Assembly: GCA_910589115.1 (NCBI GenBank)
Contig: CAJUSB010000037.1
Span: 1-27,739 of the forward strand
Direction of reading: 5' to 3'
Source: an uncultured Clostridia bacterium
Lineage (GTDB): Bacteria > Bacillota > Clostridia > Oscillospirales > Butyricicoccaceae
Length of the DNA stretch: 27,739 bases
Under the pieces are notes generated by a model. The model saw nothing but the letters and a program-made list of their open reading frames with translations. It was not told the DNA's origin and made no database searches. Position numbers and translations under genes: made by a program. Numbering within the stretch: the stretch's first letter is position 1; each line of letters starts with the position of its first letter. Positions 23,416-27,739 of this stretch are shown piece after piece.

Positions 23416-26400
23416 ATGAGTTATAACACGTTCAATGCAATCAAGATCGGCCTCGCCTCGCCCGAATTGATCCGGGAATGGTCCTACGGGGAGGTCAAGA
23501 AGCCGGAAACCATCAACTACCGCACGCTCAAGCCTGAAAAGGACGGCCTGTTCTGTGAGCGTATCTTTGGGCCACAGAAGGACTGGGAATGCCACTGCGG
23601 CAAATATAAAAAGGTACGTTACAAGGGCAAAATTTGTGATAAATGCGGCGTAGAGGTCACCCGTGCCAAGGTGCGCCGTGAGCGTATGGGGCATATTGAG
23701 CTGGCTGCGCCGGTGTCGCATATCTGGTATTTTAAGGGGATTCCGTCCCGGATGGGGCTGATCCTGGATATGAGCCCGCGTCTGTTGGAGCGGGTGCTGT
23801 ACTTCGCGAATTATATTGTAATCGACCCGGGCGACACGCCGCTGGTGAAAAAGCAGATACTGACCGAAACGGAATACCGTGACATGCTGGAGAAGTACGA
23901 GGATGATTTCAAAGCAGGCATGGGTGCGGAATCCATTAAGGAGCTGCTGCATGAGCTGGATTTGGAAAAGCTTTCAAGGGATTTGCGGACCGAGCTGCGT
24001 GACGCTACCGGACAGAAGCGGATGCGTATTATTAAGCGGCTTGAGGTCGTGGAATCCTTCCGGCTGTCGGGCAACAAGCCGGAATGGATGATTATGGATG
24101 CTGTTCCGGTAATCCCGCCGGAAATCCGGCCGATGGTGCAGCTGGACGGCGGACGCTTTGCGACGAGCGACCTGAACGACCTGTATCGCAGAGTCATTAA
24201 CCGCAATAACCGCCTGAAACGCCTGCTGGAGCTGGGGGCACCGGATATTATCGTACGCAATGAGAAGCGTATGCTTCAGGAGGCAGTGGATGCGCTGATT
24301 GATAATGGCCGCCGTGGCCGTCCGGTCACGGGCCCGAATAATCGTGCGCTCAAGAGCTTGTCTGATATGCTCAAGGGTAAGCAGGGCCGTTTCCGCCAGA
24401 ACCTGTTGGGGAAGCGTGTAGACTATTCGGGGCGTTCGGTTATCGTCGTCGGGCCTGACCTGAAAATCTATCAGTGTGGCCTGCCGAAGGAAATGGCGCT
24501 TGAGCTGTTCAAGCCGTTTGTTATGAAGCGGCTGGTGGAGGATGGCGCTGCATCCAACATCAAGAGTGCGAAAAAGATGGTAGAGCGCGCGAAAACTGAG
24601 GTTTGGGACGTGCTTGAGGATATTATTAAGGGACATCCGGTCATGCTGAACCGTGCGCCGACACTGCACCGTCTGGGGATTCAGGCGTTTGAGCCCAAGC
24701 TGGTCGAAGGGCGTGCAATCCGCCTGCACCCGCTGGTATGTACGGCGTTTAACGCAGACTTTGACGGTGACCAGATGGCGGTGCATGTGCCGCTTTCGGC
24801 TGAGGCGCAGGCCGAGGCACGTCTGCTGATGCTTTCGGCGAACAATCTGCTCAAGCCGCAGGACGGCAAGCCGGTTACGGTGCCGTCGCAGGACATGGTG
24901 CTTGGTTCATATTATCTGACGATTGATAATCAGGATGAACCGGGCGCAGGCAAGGTGTTTGCCAACGTGGACGAGGCGCTGATGGCATATGATCAGGGCA
25001 TTGTCGGGGTTCATGCGCCGATCAAGGTGCGGATGTCGCGTGAGATTGACGGCGAAACCGTTACACGGATTGTGGATGCAACGCCGGGACGACTGATTTT
25101 CAATGAGCGTATCCCGCAGGATCTGGGCTTTGTAGATCGTACAGATGATGCGCATGTGATTGATCTTGAAATTATGTTCACCTGCGGCAAAAAGGAGCTT
25201 GGCAAAATTATTGACCGGTGCATTCAGAAGCATGGGTTTAATAAGACGGCCGAGGTGCTTGACGCGATCAAGGGCATGGGCTATAAATATTCGACCAAGG
25301 GCGCACTGACGGTTGCGGTAGCGGATATGCTGGTGCCGGATCAAAAGCCTGTGTTTATCCATGAAACCGAGAAAAAGGTTGCACAGATCGATAAAAAGTA
25401 CAAACGCGGCTTCATTACGGATGACGAACGGTATCGTTTGGTTGTCCGTGAATGGGAGGATACGACCAAGGAAGTGACCGGGCTGCTGCAACAGAATATG
25501 AAGGAGCAGCGGTATAATCCGATTCATATGATGGCGGATTCGGGCGCGCGTGGTAGTATTAACCAGATTCGTCAGCTGGCGGGTATGCGCGGACTGATGG
25601 CGTCAACGTCAGGTAAGACGATTGAAATCCCGATCAAGTCGAATTTCCGGGAAGGGCTGTCGGTACTGGAATATTTTATTTCGGCGCGTGGTGCGCGAAA
25701 GGGCTTGGCGGATACGGCGCTGCGTACAGCGGACTCTGGATATCTGACGCGCCGTCTGGTAGACGTTTCGCAGGAAGTGATTATCCGGGAAATTGACTGC
25801 GGCGCGGTCAAGGGCATCTGGGTTGAAGATATTAAGGAAGGAAATCAGACGATTGAGCCGTTTGCGGAGCGTCTGGTAGGCCGTTATCCGGTAGATGATG
25901 TGGTGCATCCACAGACGGGCGCACTGATTGTATCGAAAGATAAAATGATGGACGAAGCGGATGCGGATGCGATCATTGAGGCTGGCTTTACGCGGATGCA
26001 GATCCGGTCGGTGCTTGAGTGCCGGGCGCGTGAAGGGGTATGCTCGCATTGTTATGGGGCGAACCTGGCATTGAACACGCCTTGCGGCATTGGCGAAGCG
26101 GTCGGCGTAATTGCGGCGCAGTCGATTGGAGAGCCGGGCACGCAGCTGACGATGCGTACGTTCCATACGGGCGGCGTTGCGGGTTCGGATATTACGCAGG
26201 GTCTTCCGCGTGTTGAGGAACTGTTCGAGGCACGCAAGCCGAAGAAGGTTGCGACGCTGGCAGAGATTTCGGGTGTTGTCAGCATTGAGGAATCCAAGCG
26301 CACGACGGTGAAGACGGTAAATATTACCAACCGGGAAACGGGAGATATCCGGACGTATCAGCTGGCGTCATCTTCAGGTATCCGGGTAGAGGATGGCCAG

Positions 26401-26985
26401 CAGGTTGCACAGGGCACGATATTGAATGAGGGTGCGTTGAATCCGCATGACATTCTGCGTGTACTTGACCCGCGGGCGGTGCATGACTATGAGATTAAGG
26501 AAGTCCAGAAGGTGTACCGCCAGCAGGGCGTAGATATCAATGACAAGCATATTGAGGTAATTGTGCGTCAGATGATGCGCAAGGTAAAGATAGACGATGC
26601 AGGGGATGCGGAGGTATTGCCGAACTCTGTTATTGACCTGCACGAATATGAAGATTTCTGCAAGCAGGTGCAGGATAGAATTGATGCGGGAGAGGTTGGC
26701 TTAAAGATGCCGACTTGCAGTCCGACGCTGATGGGGATAACGAAGGCATCTCTGGCGACGGAGAGTTTCCTGTCGGCATGTTCATTCCAGGAGACGACGC
26801 GGGTACTGACGGAAGCGGCAATCAAGGGCAAGATCGACCCGTTGCTCGGCCTGAAAGAAAACGTAATTATTGGCAAATTGATTCCGGCGGGTTCCGGGAT
26901 GCAGGCGTACCGTTCGGGGCACTATGAGACGACGGTAAACCTGGACGACCAACCTTCCGGTATAAAGTCGCCAATGCTTGGTTAA
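23416..26985 (+). CDS. rpoC: DNA-directed RNA polymerase beta-prime subunit
   Basis: Catalytic-core beta-prime subunit of 1189 residues, the usual Firmicute length. Zinc site 1 is C59, C61, C74, C77 (CHCGKY...ICDKCG). The catalytic Mg2+ motif NADFDGD is at 446-452, followed by QMAVHVPLS. Zinc site 2 is C795, C869, C876, C879 (CRAREGVCSHCYG). AAQSIGEPGTQLTMRTFHTGG is the conserved trigger-loop region. ATG 23416 follows GGAGAGG at an 8-base gap; a longer frame from 23353 has no better site. It is second in the rpoBC operon and is followed by an intrinsic terminator. Confidence 0.97.
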   Translation: MSYNTFNAIKIGLASPELIREWSYGEVKKPETINYRTLKPEKDGLFCERIFGPQKDWECHCGKYKKVRYKGKICDKCGVEVTRAKVRRERMGHIELAAPVSHIWYFKGIPSRMGLILDMSPRLLERVLYFANYIVIDPGDTPLVKKQILTETEYRDMLEKYEDDFKAGMGAESIKELLHELDLEKLSRDLRTELRDATGQKRMRIIKRLEVVESFRLSGNKPEWMIMDAVPVIPPEIRPMVQLDGGRFATSDLNDLYRRVINRNNRLKRLLELGAPDIIVRNEKRMLQEAVDALIDNGRRGRPVTGPNNRALKSLSDMLKGKQGRFRQNLLGKRVDYSGRSVIVVGPDLKIYQCGLPKEMALELFKPFVMKRLVEDGAASNIKSAKKMVERAKTEVWDVLEDIIKGHPVMLNRAPTLHRLGIQAFEPKLVEGRAIRLHPLVCTAFNADFDGDQMAVHVPLSAEAQAEARLLMLSANNLLKPQDGKPVTVPSQDMVLGSYYLTIDNQDEPGAGKVFANVDEALMAYDQGIVGVHAPIKVRMSREIDGETVTRIVDATPGRLIFNERIPQDLGFVDRTDDAHVIDLEIMFTCGKKELGKIIDRCIQKHGFNKTAEVLDAIKGMGYKYSTKGALTVAVADMLVPDQKPVFIHETEKKVAQIDKKYKRGFITDDERYRLVVREWEDTTKEVTGLLQQNMKEQRYNPIHMMADSGARGSINQIRQLAGMRGLMASTSGKTIEIPIKSNFREGLSVLEYFISARGARKGLADTALRTADSGYLTRRLVDVSQEVIIREIDCGAVKGIWVEDIKEGNQTIEPFAERLVGRYPVDDVVHPQTGALIVSKDKMMDEADADAIIEAGFTRMQIRSVLECRAREGVCSHCYGANLALNTPCGIGEAVGVIAAQSIGEPGTQLTMRTFHTGGVAGSDITQGLPRVEELFEARKPKKVATLAEISGVVSIEESKRTTVKTVNITNRETGDIRTYQLASSSGIRVEDGQQVAQGTILNEGALNPHDILRVLDPRAVHDYEIKEVQKVYRQQGVDINDKHIEVIVRQMMRKVKIDDAGDAEVLPNSVIDLHEYEDFCKQVQDRIDAGEVGLKMPTCSPTLMGITKASLATESFLSACSFQETTRVLTEAAIKGKIDPLLGLKENVIIGKLIPAGSGMQAYRSGHYETTVNLDDQPSGIKSPMLG

Positions 26986-26988
26986 CTT

Positions 26989-27015
26989 AAAGAGGACGCA
27001 AACGCGTCCTCTTTT
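26989..27015 (+). terminator. Terminator of rpoB-rpoC
   Basis: AAAGAGGACGC (26989-26999) pairs with GCGTCCTCTTT (27004-27014) around a 4-base loop, followed by a short T-run. It starts three bases after the rpoC stop. Confidence 0.9.
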
Positions 27016-27022
27016 AATTGTA

Positions 27023-27215
27023 CCCCTCGCCAGGTGTCGTCCTATGCGGACGGCACCAAAGGGCGCTGCCCTCTGGACTCCCGCTGGGGTTTTACCCCAG
27101 ACCCCGAGATGCTGACGCATCTCTGCTTCGCCTGTGGGCGGGACGGGGGAATGGGTGCGCTGTTGGCCGCGCATGCGGTGCTGACCTGTCTGCCAAAAGG
27201 AGGGCAGACAGGTCG
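27023..27215 (-). repeat. GC-rich intergenic repeat, copy 5 (left arm of inverted pair)
   Basis: In minus orientation it runs: a 12-bp stem-loop (27214-27203 with 27194-27183; loop CTCCTTTT), AGCACCGC, a GCGCACCCAT linker, GTCCCGCCCACAGGCGAAGC, AGAGATGC...GCATCTC, GGGGTCTGGGG...CCCC, GAGTCCAGAGGGCAGCGCCC, GTCCGCATAGGAC. It is about 80% alike by eye to copy 6, in inverted orientation. It sits directly behind the rpoC terminator. Confidence 0.85.
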
Positions 27216-27238
27216 GTGAACTGTGTTGACTGATGTGA

Positions 27239-27270
27239 GGCCGGGCCGCAAAAATGACCGCGGCCCGGCC
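27239..27270. other. GC-rich 11-bp hairpin inside the inverted repeat pair
   Basis: GGCCGGGCCGC (27239-27249) pairs perfectly with GCGGCCCGGCC (27260-27270) around a 10-base loop. The rest of the 233-base spacer 27216-27448 is AT-richer. I find no convincing open frame or promoter in it. Confidence 0.6.
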
Positions 27271-27448
27271 CGGTTTATATGGCAAAGGCTCATAGAATGT
27301 ATGAGGTAATAATATGAGATAAAGATATACCGGTAAAAATGAGGGGGAGGACTTTTGGCTGCTTCATCTTTGCGGCAAGCGGTTTTTCTCTGTCTGCCTG
27401 GGCAGCGAAGGGGTCATACATGTATATTTTCTAGGCTCCGCATAATAA

Positions 27449-27739
27449 CGACCTGCCTGCCATCCTTTCCGGCAGGCAGGTCAGCACCGCAGCAGCATCA
27501 GTCGGTGCACCCAGCCCTCGTCCCGCCCGCAGGCGAAACAGAGATGCGAATGCATCTCGGGGTCTGGGGTTACACCCCAGCAGGAGTCCAGAGGGCAGCG
27601 CCCTCTGGTGCTGTCCGCATAGGACGCCCCTCCGGCGAGGAGCGCCCGCCGCGAAGGCGGCCCCTCCGGCGAGGAGCGCCCGCCGCGGAGGCGGCCCCTC
27701 CGGCGAGGAGCGCCCGCTGCGGAGGCGGCCCCTCCGGCG
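27449..27739 (+). repeat. GC-rich intergenic repeat, copy 6, with 34-bp tandem array reaching the window edge
   Basis: It starts with a 12-bp stem-loop (27450-27461 with 27471-27482; loop ATCCTTTCC) and has the same order of parts as copy 5. After GTCCGCATAGGACG (27613-27626) come tandem 34-bp units beginning CCTCCGGCGAGGAGCGCCCG at 27629, 27663 and 27697, with a fourth starting at 27731 and cut by the window end. No gene is visible in 27016-27739. Confidence 0.85.

Overview
The window looks like chromosome from an anaerobic, moderately GC-rich Firmicute of the class Clostridia, probably an Oscillospirales/Ruminococcaceae-type gut bacterium. This is inferred from the infC-rpmI-rplT operon with an L20-type attenuator leader, a GlpP antiterminator, Firmicute-type RpoB/RpoC and a DUF1667-linked flavoprotein operon. 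Genus cannot be fixed by reading alone. No tRNA, rRNA, transposase, phage or CRISPR locus was seen.

Layout. (1) 1-1512, plus strand: promoter, structured L20-type leader, infC (probably starting at AUU), rpmI, rplT and a strong terminator. (2) 1581-4629, plus: a single-gene unit for a membrane c-di-GMP phosphodiesterase with two solute-binding sensor domains, a degenerate GGDEF and an intact EAL. (3) 4635-5334, minus: an unrecognised 194-residue protein with its own promoter and terminator. (4) 5577-7388, minus: a glycerophosphodiester phosphodiesterase followed by a LacI-family regulator. (5) 7974-13610, minus: a complete family-5 (peptide/nickel-type) ABC transporter in the order binding protein, two permeases, two ATPases. 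(6) 13794-16854, minus: three overlapping genes, a GlpA-like FAD dehydrogenase, a second FAD oxidoreductase and a DUF1667 protein, behind a promoter and a leader that can fold as terminator or anti-terminator. (7) 17170-17733, minus: glpP, the glycerol-3-phosphate responsive antiterminator. (8) 18270-19208, minus: an aldo/keto reductase. (9) 19318-27015, plus: rpoB and rpoC with promoter and terminator, without rplJ/rplL upstream. (10) 27016-27739: non-coding, repeat-filled.

How the genes fit together. GlpQ-type phosphodiesterase, GlpA/GlpB-like oxidation of glycerol 3-phosphate and GlpP suggest a glycerophosphodiester/glycerol-3-phosphate use region. The ABC transporter between them could be a peptide importer or could serve the same pathway; sequence alone does not decide.

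The most unusual feature is a modular GC-rich intergenic repeat family with six copies in 27.7 kb. Each copy has a 11-12 bp GC stem-loop whose stem changes with pairing kept while its loop keeps a TCCTTTT-like core (the copy at 5342-5560 differs), then a module like CAGAGGGCAGCGCCCTCTGG, then tandem units of 17, 33, 34 or 39 bp. The six copies form three divergent pairs, with the stem-loops facing inward.
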